The notes: generated by a model from the letters alone, not told the origin. A stretch of DNA of 64,000 nucleotides from CALOAD01 sp942491415 (GCA_942491415.1 CALOAD010000020.1:496001-560000), one strand, 5' to 3'. Shown: positions 15,747-25,220, counted from the first letter of the stretch. A program made the numbers and translations.

Positions 15747-17441
15747 ATGAAATTGGACAGGATTAAGGATAATAAATATTTAAAAATATTCAGTAATTTA
15801 CGAGGAGATATGCTGGGAGGTTTAACATCCGGCATTATTGCAATACCATTAGCCTTAGCTTTTGGTGTCGCTAGTGGATTAGGACCCTTGGCCGGTTTAT
15901 ATGGCGCCATAATTCTTTGTTTTATAGCAGCATTGTTTGGAGGGGCACCTGTTCAAATTTCAGGACCTACCGCACCTATGACTGTTATAATAACATCTGC
16001 TTTTGTATTGTTTAACGGTGATCCTTCCAGTATATTCGCTGTTATTGTATTAGCAGGTGTTTTTCAAGTTCTACTCGCTTTTACAAAACTTGCAGGGCTT
16101 GTTAAATATGTGCCTTATCCTGTGATATCAGGATTTTTAAGTGGTATTGGCATTATAATCATTATTACGCAATCTACTCCCATGTTGGGTTCGGCTGTAA
16201 TAGGCTCTCCGATAGGGACTTTGGCAAGTCTAGTTAAAACATTTTCAAATATTAATATTGATGCTGTAATTTTGTCTGTAATTTCATTGGGAATAGTGTT
16301 TTTTACACCACAAAAGGTGAATCAAAAAGTTCCATCAGCATTAATAGCACTTGTGGTGGGTACGGTTGTCAGTTTGTTTTTAAATATGGAAGTTGACAGA
16401 ATTGGAATTATAAGTCAAGAACTACCAAAGTTTTTAATGCCGGTTATAAATTTTGATAACATACAAAAATTAGTTCCGGTCGCCTTGTCATTAGCTGTAA
16501 TTGGTGCTGTAGACTCACTTCTGACGGCTCTCGTTATCGACTCTGTAACTAAAACCAAACATGATCCCGATAAAGTAATGTTAGGACAAGGAATAGGTAA
16601 TGCAGTATCAGGATTGTTCGGAGGCTTAATAGGCGCCGGTGCTACTATGCGTACGGTCGTAAATATAAAAGCAGGAGCGCAAGAGCGTATTTCTGCCATA
16701 ATACACTCATTATTTCTTGCGGGTTTATTGCTCGGAGCTGCTCCTATTGCGCAACATGTTCCTCTTGCAGTGCTGGCAGGTATTTTGATCAAAGTTGCTT
16801 CTGATATAATTGATTTTAAATTTTTAAAAGTCTTAAAATATGCGCCACGTCACGATTTATACGTTATGGCAGTTGTATTTTTATTAACAGTGTTTTATGA
16901 TCTGATTTTTGCAGTTGGTGCGGGCATTACTCTTTCAGCTATTCTTTTTGCCAAAACAGCAGCTGAAAATACTCAAGTCGGAATAAAAGAAGTTTATGAT
17001 AAAGATATAGCAAAAATTGAAAAACAAATTGAAGATGAATCTCACCATAAAATAAGAGTTGTTCATATTTCAGGACAGTTTTTCTTTGGAACAACCACTC
17101 AAATTGTATCTCATTTTGATGAGCAGTTAGGTACGAAATATTTAATCTTAAACTATGAAACGGATTCCCTAATGGATATTTCAGCTATTTTTGCTCTTGA
17201 AGATATTATTGTAAGGCTGCAAAGTCAAAGAATTAGAGTAATGATGGTTGTTCACTCTAAAGAAGTTGAAGAACAACTAAGAGATTTAAATATATTGAAT
17301 CAAATTGGACCAAAGCATTTATTTTATGATGAAATGGACGCCATCAGTAAGGCTAAAAAATATTTAACCAGAAAAATAACAATGAAAAAAAGAACAAAGA
17401 GAATGAAATTTCTGAGAACCATTGATGAAAAGTTAAAGTAA
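15747..17441 (+). CDS. SulP-family anion transporter with STAS domain
   Basis: The protein is about 564 residues. The membrane part (about 25-400) has the SulP signatures GLTSGIIAIPLALAFGVASG, GAPVQISGPTAPM and GLIGAGATMRTVVNIKAGA. A cytoplasmic STAS domain follows (about 435-545, around VVHISGQFFFGTTTQIV). SulP proteins move sulfate, bicarbonate or other anions. Being divergent from carbonic anhydrase favours bicarbonate, as in BicA, but this is inference. GGAGAG abuts the ATG at 15747, so the TTG at 15753, six bases after it, may be the true start. Confidence 0.9.
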   Translation: MKLDRIKDNKYLKIFSNLRGDMLGGLTSGIIAIPLALAFGVASGLGPLAGLYGAIILCFIAALFGGAPVQISGPTAPMTVIITSAFVLFNGDPSSIFAVIVLAGVFQVLLAFTKLAGLVKYVPYPVISGFLSGIGIIIIITQSTPMLGSAVIGSPIGTLASLVKTFSNINIDAVILSVISLGIVFFTPQKVNQKVPSALIALVVGTVVSLFLNMEVDRIGIISQELPKFLMPVINFDNIQKLVPVALSLAVIGAVDSLLTALVIDSVTKTKHDPDKVMLGQGIGNAVSGLFGGLIGAGATMRTVVNIKAGAQERISAIIHSLFLAGLLLGAAPIAQHVPLAVLAGILIKVASDIIDFKFLKVLKYAPRHDLYVMAVVFLLTVFYDLIFAVGAGITLSAILFAKTAAENTQVGIKEVYDKDIAKIEKQIEDESHHKIRVVHISGQFFFGTTTQIVSHFDEQLGTKYLILNYETDSLMDISAIFALEDIIVRLQSQRIRVMMVVHSKEVEEQLRDLNILNQIGPKHLFYDEMDAISKAKKYLTRKITMKKRTKRMKFLRTIDEKLK

Positions 17442-17464
17442 AGATAAAAGAGGTTAAATATCTA

Positions 17465-17848
17465 ATGACTAAGATGTCTGAACTTTATAAATGTGATATT
17501 TGTTTAAATATTGTAGAAATTACACATGCCGGAAACGGTGTATTAGAGTGCTGTAATCAGGCAATGAATTTACTTGGCGAAAATAATATAGAGGCTTCAT
17601 TTGAAAAACATATACCTGTTTTTAGCTGTTGTGGTGATGAAATAACCGTAAAAGTAGGAGAGACTCATCATCCAATGGAAGAAAAACATTACATAGAGTT
17701 TATAGAATTGGTGTCAAATAATAAAGTTTTTCGAAAGATTTTAACCCCTACGGATAAACCCGAGGTAAAATTTCATTTAGACAATGAAAACGATGAATTT
17801 TATATTAGATCATATTGTAATTTACATGGATTATGGAGGAATAATTAA
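17465..17848 (+). CDS. Desulfoferrodoxin (superoxide reductase)
   Basis: The 127-residue protein has both iron sites. The N-terminal desulforedoxin site is YKCDIC plus ECCNQ. The neelaredoxin-type catalytic site uses EKHIPVF, VGETHHPMEEKHYIEFIEL and the YCNLHGLW end. It reduces superoxide to peroxide without making oxygen and is typical of anaerobes. A second Met three codons in is an alternative start. The stop codon overlaps the ferritin ATG by one base, coupling oxidative defence to iron storage. Confidence 0.95.
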   Translation: MTKMSELYKCDICLNIVEITHAGNGVLECCNQAMNLLGENNIEASFEKHIPVFSCCGDEITVKVGETHHPMEEKHYIEFIELVSNNKVFRKILTPTDKPEVKFHLDNENDEFYIRSYCNLHGLWRNN

Positions 17849-18354
17849 TGTTAACATCTAAAATGGAACAAGCTTTAAACGAACAATTAAATAAAGAGTT
17901 ATTTTCGTCATATTTATATCTTGCAATGTCATCCTATTGTGACGCTTTAGGCTTGCAAGGGGCGTCAAATTGGATGAATGTTCAATCGGAAGAAGAGCAT
18001 TTTCATGCAATGAAAATTTATAAGTATATACAAGAACGAGGCGGAAGAGTGATGTTGGAGCAAATTGACAAACCTCAATCTGAATGGAAGTCTTTGCTTG
18101 ATGTTTTTGAAGCGACTTTAGAGCATGAACAATTTATCACCAAAAGTATAAATGAACTTATGTCTTTAGCTATTGAAGAAAAAGACCACGCTTCTTGTTC
18201 GTTTTTAAATTGGTTTATAGATGAGCAAGTGGAAGAAGAAGCTACAGTAGGTGATTTGCTCAATAAAATAAAATTAATCGGCGAAACAGGCAATGCTGCT
18301 TTTGTTTTAGACCAAGAGTTAGCAAAACGTATTTTTGTTCCACCGGCACAATAA
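17848..18354 (+). CDS. Ferritin
   Basis: The 168-residue protein is a non-haem bacterial ferritin. Helix A shows LNEQLNKELFSSYLYLAM, helix B carries QSEEEHFHAMKIY with the ferroxidase Glu and His, and later helices carry LEHEQF and FIDEQVEEEAT. It stores iron as ferric oxide inside a 24-mer shell. It is translationally coupled to the desulfoferrodoxin gene. Confidence 0.95.
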   Translation: MLTSKMEQALNEQLNKELFSSYLYLAMSSYCDALGLQGASNWMNVQSEEEHFHAMKIYKYIQERGGRVMLEQIDKPQSEWKSLLDVFEATLEHEQFITKSINELMSLAIEEKDHASCSFLNWFIDEQVEEEATVGDLLNKIKLIGETGNAAFVLDQELAKRIFVPPAQ

Positions 18355-18367
18355 ACAAATAAAAGTT

Positions 18368-19114
18368 TTATAAAATGCTCAAAAATTTATGCGTTTGAGG
18401 AATTACTCTTGCATTGATATTTTTGCTATTCAAAAATTCCTGATAATCAAACAGATTTTTAGCTGACGCCAAAAGTATTTTATCTTTTGAATCTACGGGT
18501 TGAATTATAACTTGAATATTATTTGATGTTTGATGAATTAATTCGGCAAGTTTAACAAGCTCATTTTGACTTGTTTTTGATGTTACAACTACTTTTAGGT
18601 ATAGTTTTTTATTATTCTTTATTGCTATATCTATAAAATTTAGATGATCATTCCAGCGAGTTACTTCTTTGGTAGAGCTTTCAAGCTTTACATCCATCGA
18701 AACATAATCAATATAATCTATTACGCTATTAAGTTCGTTAAATAAAGTGCCGTTTGTCTCCAGGTAAATTTTATTTTGCTTTGCTATTTCGGGTAAAAAT
18801 CTTTGTAGAAAGTTGTTGTGTAATAAAGGCTCACCACCGGTGAGACTTATAGAATGATGTTGTATTGAGTCAAAAGAATTTATTATTTTAATTAAATCAC
18901 TTTTTTTAATCGGATTTTGAAAACATTCAAATTTTTCAGAATTTGGGATTATTTCAACTTTGCAATAATCTTCAGCTTTATGCGATGTATCGCAATAACT
19001 ACAATTTAAATTACAACCTGCAAAACGTAAAAATAACTGTCGATATCCTATATAAGGACCTTCTCCTTGAATTGAAGAAAATATTTCTATGATATTAGCT
19101 TTTTTTTCGTTCAT
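18368..19114 (-). CDS. queE: 7-carboxy-7-deazaguanine synthase QueE
   Basis: The 248-residue radical SAM protein begins IEIFSSIQGEGPYIGYRQLF, the QueE signature, and binds its 4Fe-4S cluster through CNLNCSYC. The SAM-binding SLTGGEPLL follows. It makes the deazaguanine core of queuosine from the QueD product. No other que genes are nearby. The gene starts right after the dnaJ-like stop codon with GGAG upstream, so it is co-transcribed with that gene. Confidence 0.92.
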   Translation of the reverse strand: MNEKKANIIEIFSSIQGEGPYIGYRQLFLRFAGCNLNCSYCDTSHKAEDYCKVEIIPNSEKFECFQNPIKKSDLIKIINSFDSIQHHSISLTGGEPLLHNNFLQRFLPEIAKQNKIYLETNGTLFNELNSVIDYIDYVSMDVKLESSTKEVTRWNDHLNFIDIAIKNNKKLYLKVVVTSKTSQNELVKLAELIHQTSNNIQVIIQPVDSKDKILLASAKNLFDYQEFLNSKNINARVIPQTHKFLSIL

Positions 19115-20206
19115 TTAACGCTCCAAAATAAGGCTTTCACGAGGGTTATAATTTGAAATATTTTTTAATTGCTTAAATAGCTCAAGTTCTTCTTTTGAAC
19201 ATTTTTTAGGGATATCAATTTTTACAATAACGATATGATCGCCTTTTGTCTTGTTTTTATCGTCTGAAAGCCCTTGATTTGTAAGCCTGAATTTTTGCCC
19301 TGATTGAGTATGAGCAGGGATTTTCATTGTTATGAATCCATCTACGGTAGGTACTTCAATTTCAGCACCCAAAATAGCTTCATGCACTGATATTGGAACT
19401 TCACAACTAACATTAAGCTCTTCAAATGAGAATAGATTATTTTTTTGCAGTTTTATATTTAAGAGCAAATCTCCATTGGCTCCGCCATTTTTACCTCTAT
19501 TTCCTTCACCGACAATCTTTACTTTTGAGCCGTTTTTTATGTTGGGAGGGATTTTCACCGAGATTTTTTTATGGCTGGAAATTTCACCTGCTCCCTTGCA
19601 ATCGGTGCATTTTGCTCCATTGCTGAATTTTTTGCCGAGGCATTTTTTACAGGTATTTGTCTGGATGATATTAATATTTCTGACAGTGCCGTTTTTAGCT
19701 TCCTGAATACTTACAGAAACATCTGTTGTTATGTCATTACCCTTCAGTGGTTTGGCTGTTTGCTTTTGAGTATTATTTTGCGTTTGTGTTTTAGCTTTTG
19801 GTGTTTGATAACCGGATGGTTTTTTGAAAATCCCATCTAAAAATTCCGAAAAAACTTCATTAAATTCTTTGTCATTTTTTTGCGTTTTTTTCTTTTCTTT
19901 ATAATCTTGAGTGTTTCTTGTATAGGCATTTTTTGCTTGGGATTTTGCTTGATTGGAACGAGTTTTTTGATTAAAAGAAGTAAACCCGTTTGTTATATCG
20001 TAATGACGTCGTTTTGAGTCATTGGATAATATATCATAAGCTTCGCCGATTTCTTTAAATTTTATTTCACTGGCTCTATTGCCTGTATTTACATCAGGGT
20101 GATATTTTCGGGCAAGTTTTCGATATGCAGACTTGACCTCCTCCTTTTGTGCGGAAGGATTGATTCCTAATATTTTATAATAATCTTTTTTATTGCCATT
20201 ACTCAT
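19115..20206 (-). CDS. DnaJ-family co-chaperone with a half zinc finger
   Basis: The 363-residue protein has an N-terminal J domain (about 8-70, with the HPD motif in ARKYHPDVNTG), a Gln/Thr/Lys-rich linker in place of a Gly/Phe region, and two C-terminal substrate-binding domains (about 160-345). Only two CxxC-type motifs are present (CKKCLGKK and CTDCKGAG), against four in standard DnaJ, so it has one zinc site at most. It stimulates DnaK ATPase by family knowledge. No dnaK or grpE is adjacent. It may be a second J protein rather than the main DnaJ. Confidence 0.88.
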   Translation of the reverse strand: MSNGNKKDYYKILGINPSAQKEEVKSAYRKLARKYHPDVNTGNRASEIKFKEIGEAYDILSNDSKRRHYDITNGFTSFNQKTRSNQAKSQAKNAYTRNTQDYKEKKKTQKNDKEFNEVFSEFLDGIFKKPSGYQTPKAKTQTQNNTQKQTAKPLKGNDITTDVSVSIQEAKNGTVRNINIIQTNTCKKCLGKKFSNGAKCTDCKGAGEISSHKKISVKIPPNIKNGSKVKIVGEGNRGKNGGANGDLLLNIKLQKNNLFSFEELNVSCEVPISVHEAILGAEIEVPTVDGFITMKIPAHTQSGQKFRLTNQGLSDDKNKTKGDHIVIVKIDIPKKCSKEELELFKQLKNISNYNPRESLILER

Positions 20207-20361
20207 AAGTTAATTTTACTGTGATTAAAAAAATTATCCAACTATTTTTAAAAACCTTATTAATCTTATTAAGAATTGAATAAAAATATTCGAAATTATA
20301 ACTTATTTATGCTTTAATTTTATTATTATTTGGGCTGATAGACACTGAATGGGTGATGGAA

Positions 20362-21636
20362 ATGAACAAAGCTATAAAAGTAGGACTGTTGGGCTTAGGA
20401 ACTGTAGGGAGTGGTGTTTTTAAGACATTATACGGCAACGATACAATTGAAATAAAATCAATTGCGGTTAAAAATATTAGTAAAAAAAGAAATATAGAAG
20501 GATTATCAAATAATATTTTAACGGATAATCCTCGTCAAATAGTCGAAGATCCTGAAATACAAATTGTTGTGGAAATAATGGGCGGAATAAATCCTGCTTA
20601 TGATCTTATTAAAACAGCGATTTTGAATAAAAAACACATTGTAACAGCCAATAAAGAGCTTATAGCCAAGTATGGGGAAGAGCTTTTTGAATTGGCAAAA
20701 GACAATAATGTAGTTATTTTATATGAAGCGGCTGTTGCAGGTGGCATCCCTATTATCATGCCGGTAAAAACAGGACTGGCAGGAAATAAATTTAAGAAGA
20801 TAGCAGGTATTTTAAATGGAACTACCAATTTTATCCTCTCAAAAATGGAAAAAGAAGGCGCAGAATTTGAAACTGTATTAAAAGAAGCTCAAGAACTTGG
20901 CTATGCAGAGGCTGATCCTACAGGAGATGTCCAGGGTTTTGATGCAGCATATAAAATAGCGATTTTGGCATCAATTGCTTTTAATAAAAGAATTGATATG
21001 GCTCAGGTTTATAGAGAAGGTATAGATAAAATTACTCCCTTAGATACTCAGTATGCAAAAGAATTTGACTATAAAATAAAGTTAATTGCATTAGCGCAAG
21101 AAAATGAAGAAAATAAAATAGACATAAGGGTTCATCCTTTCTTTGTCTCGACAAAACATCCACTTGCTCATATCGATGACGTTTTAAACGCAGTATTTTT
21201 ACAAGGTGAACCTGTTGGTAAAGTGATGTTCTCAGGACCGGGAGCCGGTGAATTCCCCACTGCAAGTTCTGTCGTAGGTGATATTATTTCACTTGCGCAA
21301 GAAATTCCATTTACAGATTATCCACTTCCAATGCTGCGTTGCCGGCATGAAGAAAACGCAGGTTACGTAAAAATAAGCGAAACCCAAAATAAATATTATA
21401 TAAGCGTAAAAGCTCAAAACAATCCTGGTGTTATAGGTGAACTTGGTGTTATTTGTGGAAGTAACGGACTAAACCTTTCAAGTATAGTTCAAAAAGGACT
21501 TTTAGAAGATGGAAGTGCTCATGTAGTAATGCTTACTGAATTATCTAATGAAAAAAACATGACAAATGCCGTAGAGAAAATGAATAAATCTCCAAACATA
21601 ACAAGAGTTCTTAATGTAATAAGAATAATGGATTAA
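20362..21636 (+). CDS. hom: Homoserine dehydrogenase
   Basis: The protein is about 424 residues. It has an N-terminal NAD(P)-binding fold (VGLLGLGTVGSGVFKTL), a catalytic domain with AAVAGGIPII, GILNGTTNFIL and YAEADPTGDVQGFDAAYK, and a C-terminal ACT domain (about 345-420) for feedback control. It reduces aspartate semialdehyde to homoserine. The ATG at 20362 follows GGGTGAT; GTG or ATG two to three codons earlier are alternatives. thrC and asnS follow with short gaps, an aspartate-family operon. Confidence 0.95.
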   Translation: MNKAIKVGLLGLGTVGSGVFKTLYGNDTIEIKSIAVKNISKKRNIEGLSNNILTDNPRQIVEDPEIQIVVEIMGGINPAYDLIKTAILNKKHIVTANKELIAKYGEELFELAKDNNVVILYEAAVAGGIPIIMPVKTGLAGNKFKKIAGILNGTTNFILSKMEKEGAEFETVLKEAQELGYAEADPTGDVQGFDAAYKIAILASIAFNKRIDMAQVYREGIDKITPLDTQYAKEFDYKIKLIALAQENEENKIDIRVHPFFVSTKHPLAHIDDVLNAVFLQGEPVGKVMFSGPGAGEFPTASSVVGDIISLAQEIPFTDYPLPMLRCRHEENAGYVKISETQNKYYISVKAQNNPGVIGELGVICGSNGLNLSSIVQKGLLEDGSAHVVMLTELSNEKNMTNAVEKMNKSPNITRVLNVIRIMD

Positions 21637-21654
21637 CAAGAATAAAGGTGAGAT

Positions 21655-22728
21655 ATGAAAACAAAATGCGAAAAATACAACGGGCTTATCAATAGGTACA
21701 AAGACTTTCTTCCCGTTTCAGATAATACACCTGTCATAACAATCAACGAAGGTAATACCCCGCTAATAAAAGCTGATAATCTGGCAAAAGTAATAGGATT
21801 AAATGCAAATATCTATTTAAAATACGATGGTGCAAACCCCACAGGAAGCTTTAAAGACAGGGGAATGACAATGGCTGTTTCTAAAGCGGTTGAAGAAGGA
21901 AGCAATGCCATTATTTGTGCAAGTACAGGAAATACAAGTGCTGCTGCGGCTGCATACGGTGCAAAAGCAGGGCTTAGAACTTTTGTGTTAATTCCTGACG
22001 GTTATATCGCTTTGGGGAAATTAGCTCAGGCGATGATGTATGGGGCTGAAGTAATTGCAATTGACGGTAATTTTGACGAAGCTCTTGAAATAGTGAGAGA
22101 TTTATCCGAAAAATACCCCTTAACTCTTGTAAATTCTGTAAATCCATATAGGATAGAAGGTCAAAAGACTTCTGCTTTTGAAATTTGTGATGTTTTAGGC
22201 GATGCTCCTGATTATCTTTGCATTCCTGTTGGAAACGCAGGTAACATAACTGCATACTGGAAAGGCTTTAAAGAATATAAAGACAAGGGATTTTCTCGAA
22301 ATTTACCAAAAATTTATGGTTTTGAAGCGGAAGGATCAGCAGCCATAGTAAAAGGTGCAAGAATAGAAAAGCCTGAGACTATAGCTACAGCAATCAGAAT
22401 CGGAAATCCTGCAAGCTGGCAACAAGCTGAAAATGCGAGAGATGAGTCAAAAGGATTAATTGATTTTGTAACAGATGAAGAGATTATTGAAGCTTATAAA
22501 CTTATGGCAAGAGCCGAAGGTGTCTTGGCTGAGCCTGCAAGCGCAGCATCTGTAGCAGGATTAATAAAATCTCATAAAGCAGGATTAATTCAAGAAAATT
22601 CAACAATCGCTTGTGTTTTAACGGGCAATGGACTTAAAGATCCTGATGCCGCAATTAAATATTCAGGTTGTGAAATTAAAAAAACATCTTCAAATTTAGA
22701 AGATATCGTTAAAGCTCTTAATATTTAG
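21655..22728 (+). CDS. thrC: Threonine synthase
   Basis: The 357-residue PLP enzyme has the cofactor lysine in NPTGSFKDRGM and conserved CASTGNTSAAAAAYGA and PVGNAGNITAYW motifs. It converts O-phosphohomoserine to threonine. The length matches the short class of threonine synthases found in Gram-positives and cyanobacteria. It follows hom by 18 bases with AGGTGA before the ATG. No homoserine kinase (thrB) is in this cluster, so it must be elsewhere. Confidence 0.95.
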   Translation: MKTKCEKYNGLINRYKDFLPVSDNTPVITINEGNTPLIKADNLAKVIGLNANIYLKYDGANPTGSFKDRGMTMAVSKAVEEGSNAIICASTGNTSAAAAAYGAKAGLRTFVLIPDGYIALGKLAQAMMYGAEVIAIDGNFDEALEIVRDLSEKYPLTLVNSVNPYRIEGQKTSAFEICDVLGDAPDYLCIPVGNAGNITAYWKGFKEYKDKGFSRNLPKIYGFEAEGSAAIVKGARIEKPETIATAIRIGNPASWQQAENARDESKGLIDFVTDEEIIEAYKLMARAEGVLAEPASAASVAGLIKSHKAGLIQENSTIACVLTGNGLKDPDAAIKYSGCEIKKTSSNLEDIVKALNI

Positions 22729-22746
22729 GTCTTAGAGGAGAAAATA

Positions 22747-24048
22747 ATGTCAGAAGCAAAACATGTTTATATAAAAGACGTTGGAAGTCATGAAGGACAA
22801 GACGTTAAATTACTAGGTTGGTTATTTAATAAAAGATCAAGCGGAAAACTTCATTTCCTCCAAATACGAGACGGTTCAGCGATTATTCAAGGTGTTGTTT
22901 TTAAAGGAGATGTCTCGCCCGAGCTCTTTGAAGAAGCAGGAAAATTAACACAAGAAACAGCTATTGAAGTAATTGGAACAGTAAAAGAACATAATAGATC
23001 AGCTTTAGGATATGAATTGGCTGTGAAAGAAATAAAAGTTATTAACGAAGCGGAAGAATATCCTATAACCCCTAAAGAGCACGGCGTTCATTTCTTAATG
23101 GAACATAGGCACCTTTGGTTAAGGTCTAAAAAACAAAATGCGATTTTAAAAATTCGTCATCAAATCATTAAAGCTGTTAGAGATTATTTTGATAAAAACG
23201 ATTTTACTCTCATTGATGCCCCAATATTCACTCCTTCGGCTTGTGAAGGAACTACAAATCTTTTTGAAACAACATATTTTGAGGATAAGGCTTATTTGAC
23301 ACAAAGCGGACAACTTTATATGGAAGCCGCTGCAATGGCTTTTGGTAAGGTATATTGTTTTGGTCCTACATTCAGAGCTGAAAAATCAAAAACCAGACGT
23401 CATTTGACAGAATTTTGGATGGTGGAACCGGAAGTTGCTTTTAACGACTTAAAAGATAACATGGATTTGGCTGAAGATTTTGTTGAATATGTTGTTCAAG
23501 AAGTTGTAAAACACAGAAGAGCTGAACTTGAATTGTTGGAACGTGATATTTCTAAGCTTGAAAATATCAAAAAACCATTCCCGAGAATAACTTATGACGA
23601 AGCCATTCAAATACTCAAAGATAAAGGAATGGAAGTCAAGTGGGGAGAAGATTTTGGTGGTGATGAAGAAACGATCATTTCCGAACAATTTAACTGTCCC
23701 GTTATGATTCATAGATATCCTGCCGATTGCAAAGCTTTTTATATGAAACAAGATCCTGAAAATGCCAAATTAGCTCTTTGCGTTGATATGATTGCACCTG
23801 AAGGTTATGGTGAAATAATTGGCGGTGGTCAAAGGGAAGATGATATAGACGTTCTTTTGAAGAAAATTAATGAACATGAACTTCCTGAAGAAGCTTTTGA
23901 CTGGTATTTAGATTTAAGAAAATACGGAAGTGTTGAGCATTCAGGATTTGGACTTGGTATTGAACGTACAGTATCTTGGTTATGTGGTTTGCATCACGTT
24001 CGAGAGACAATACCGTTCCCAAGGTTAATGGATAGATTAAAACCATAA
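22747..24048 (+). CDS. asnS: Asparaginyl-tRNA synthetase
   Basis: The 433-residue class IIb synthetase has an N-terminal OB-fold for the anticodon (VKLLGWLFNKRSSGKLHFLQ) and a catalytic domain with motif 2 FRAEKSKTRRHLTEFWMVE and motif 3 GFGLGIERTVSWL. The pattern fits AsnRS rather than AspRS. Its position after thrC is sensible for aspartate-family metabolism. AGAGGAG precedes the ATG. Confidence 0.95.
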   Translation: MSEAKHVYIKDVGSHEGQDVKLLGWLFNKRSSGKLHFLQIRDGSAIIQGVVFKGDVSPELFEEAGKLTQETAIEVIGTVKEHNRSALGYELAVKEIKVINEAEEYPITPKEHGVHFLMEHRHLWLRSKKQNAILKIRHQIIKAVRDYFDKNDFTLIDAPIFTPSACEGTTNLFETTYFEDKAYLTQSGQLYMEAAAMAFGKVYCFGPTFRAEKSKTRRHLTEFWMVEPEVAFNDLKDNMDLAEDFVEYVVQEVVKHRRAELELLERDISKLENIKKPFPRITYDEAIQILKDKGMEVKWGEDFGGDEETIISEQFNCPVMIHRYPADCKAFYMKQDPENAKLALCVDMIAPEGYGEIIGGGQREDDIDVLLKKINEHELPEEAFDWYLDLRKYGSVEHSGFGLGIERTVSWLCGLHHVRETIPFPRLMDRLKP

Positions 24049-24070
24049 GGACAAGATAAGGATTTCATAA

Positions 24071-24481
24071 ATGAATAAAATGCCTGAAATAGCGAAAGAA
24101 CATTATTTAAACGGTAATTCTTGTTCTGTTGCAGTTGTAAAATCAGCTGTAGATACAGGTTTTATCAAACCACAAGATGCAGAAGCACTTGTTAAAACTG
24201 CCTCAGCTTTTTCAGGAGGAATGGGGGCAGGATGTCTTTGTGGGTCAATTTCCGGTGCTCAGATTGTTTTAGGCTACACCCTAGGTCGTTCGGCAGCATC
24301 GAGACGTTTAATCTCTGAATTTACTGATATTCATGGAGCTACTTGTTGTAGGATTTTGAGTGGAAAATATAAAAATGATCTTGAAAAAAGACGTGAAAAT
24401 TGCTCCAATCAAGTTTATAATTCGGCAAGCATCTTGGATTCTATCTTAAAAGAAAGCTTTGAAGCTGCATCTTTAGATTAG
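24071..24481 (+). CDS. C_GCAxxG_C_C family protein
   Basis: The 136-residue protein shows the pattern of this family: GNSCSVAVVKSA, SAFSGGMGAGCLCGSISGAQIVLG and a later ATCCRIL, giving spaced Cys residues likely to be redox-active or metal-binding. The function is not established; members are common in anaerobes. It follows asnS by 22 bases and is ended by a strong terminator, so it may be the last gene of the hom operon. Confidence 0.8.
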   Translation: MNKMPEIAKEHYLNGNSCSVAVVKSAVDTGFIKPQDAEALVKTASAFSGGMGAGCLCGSISGAQIVLGYTLGRSAASRRLISEFTDIHGATCCRILSGKYKNDLEKRRENCSNQVYNSASILDSILKESFEAASLD

Positions 24482-24529
24482 AATTGCATATTGCAAAAAA
24501 CTATATAATAGTTTTTTAAATAAAAGTTA

Positions 24530-24562
24530 AAATTAAGGAATTGCTTATCAATTCCTTAATTT
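24530..24562 (+). terminator. Rho-independent terminator after the C_GCAxxG_C_C gene
   Basis: AAATTAAGGAATTG (24530-24543) and CAATTCCTTAATTT (24549-24562) form a 14-pair stem with a five-base loop. It is AT-rich but long, and marks the end of the hom-thrC-asnS transcript. Confidence 0.75.
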
Positions 24563-24597
24563 ATTAAGTTTGATAAGTTTTTGGGAATTACAACAAT

Positions 24598-24693
24598 TGT
24601 CATTGCGAGGAATAAAATGACGAAGCAATCTAAAAATCCTAATTTGTCACCATTTTTCTTGGATTGCTTCAGCTTAAAGGCTTCGCAATGACA
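24598..24693. repeat. Inverted-repeat element, copy 1
   Basis: This 96-base element is bounded by TGTCATTGCGA and TCGCAATGACA. Inside, GACGAAGCAATC and GGATTGCTTC form a second pair of arms, so the whole can fold as a long hairpin. A near-identical copy lies 54 bases away. Similar GTCATTGCGAG/GAAGCAATC repeats are widespread in bacterial intergenic regions. It encodes no protein. Confidence 0.85.
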
Positions 24694-24746
24694 GGAGGGC
24701 AAAAGAGGACATTTTGAAATGGCGGAAATTTAGGGATTACAACAAT

Positions 24747-24841
24747 TGTCATTGCGAGGAATGAAATGACGAAGCAATCTAAAAAGCCTAATTTTCGCTA
24801 TTTTTCTTGGATTGCTTCAGCCTAAAGGCTTCGCAATGACA
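24747..24841. repeat. Inverted-repeat element, copy 2
   Basis: The second copy has the same ends and inner arms as copy 1. The similarity extends outside the element: both copies have ATTACAACAAT before and GGAGGGCAAAA then GGACATTTTG after. The duplicated unit is therefore about 135 bases and arose by direct duplication. The remaining bases to 24931 hold no gene. Confidence 0.85.
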
Positions 24842-24931
24842 AGGAGGGCAAAAAAGGACATTTTGGTTGAAAAAGTCAAGGAGGAAGGTGAGGGAAGTTC
24901 TAATTATTTAAAAACTTCTGAAAATCAAAAA

Positions 24932-25171
24932 TTAATCAAATTTTATTAATTCCCACATTTCAACATTTAATGCTTTGGCAATTTTTTCGAGCTTTTGTAA
25001 GGTTATATCCCTCTTCGCGGTTTCTAGCATTCCTATAGTGGATCTTGAAATCCCAGAATCACATGAAAGCTCATCTTGAGTTAAGCCTTTTTTTTGCCTT
25101 GTAGCTTTTAATTTTATAGAAAATTTTTGCAGTACATCTTTACACATAATTTTATTTATATTATTATTCAC
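24932..25171 (-). CDS. XRE-family HTH regulator (small)
   Basis: The product is up to 79 residues with a Cro/C1-type HTH (KATRQKKGLTQDELSCDSGI, then SRSTIGMLETAKRDITLQKL and IAKALNVEMWEL). The start is uncertain: GTG at 25171 or ATG at 25147, and neither has a clear ribosome binding site. It is divergent from the gene at 25221 and could control both. The region between holds GGACA-like repeats that might be operators. Confidence 0.75.
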   Translation of the reverse strand: MNNNINKIMCKDVLQKFSIKLKATRQKKGLTQDELSCDSGISRSTIGMLETAKRDITLQKLEKIAKALNVEMWELIKFD

Positions 25172-25220
25172 TCAAAAGGACAATCACTCAACAGGACATT
25201 TAATAGACAGGAGAAAAGAA

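Noticed and set aside
19332..19840. Open frames on the plus strand opposite the dnaJ-like gene
   Set aside because: They are antisense to a well-supported gene and have low-quality sequence without ribosome binding sites.
24583..24867. Possible insertion sequence
   Set aside because: The elements are short, encode no transposase and have no target-site duplication that I can identify; they are non-coding inverted repeats.
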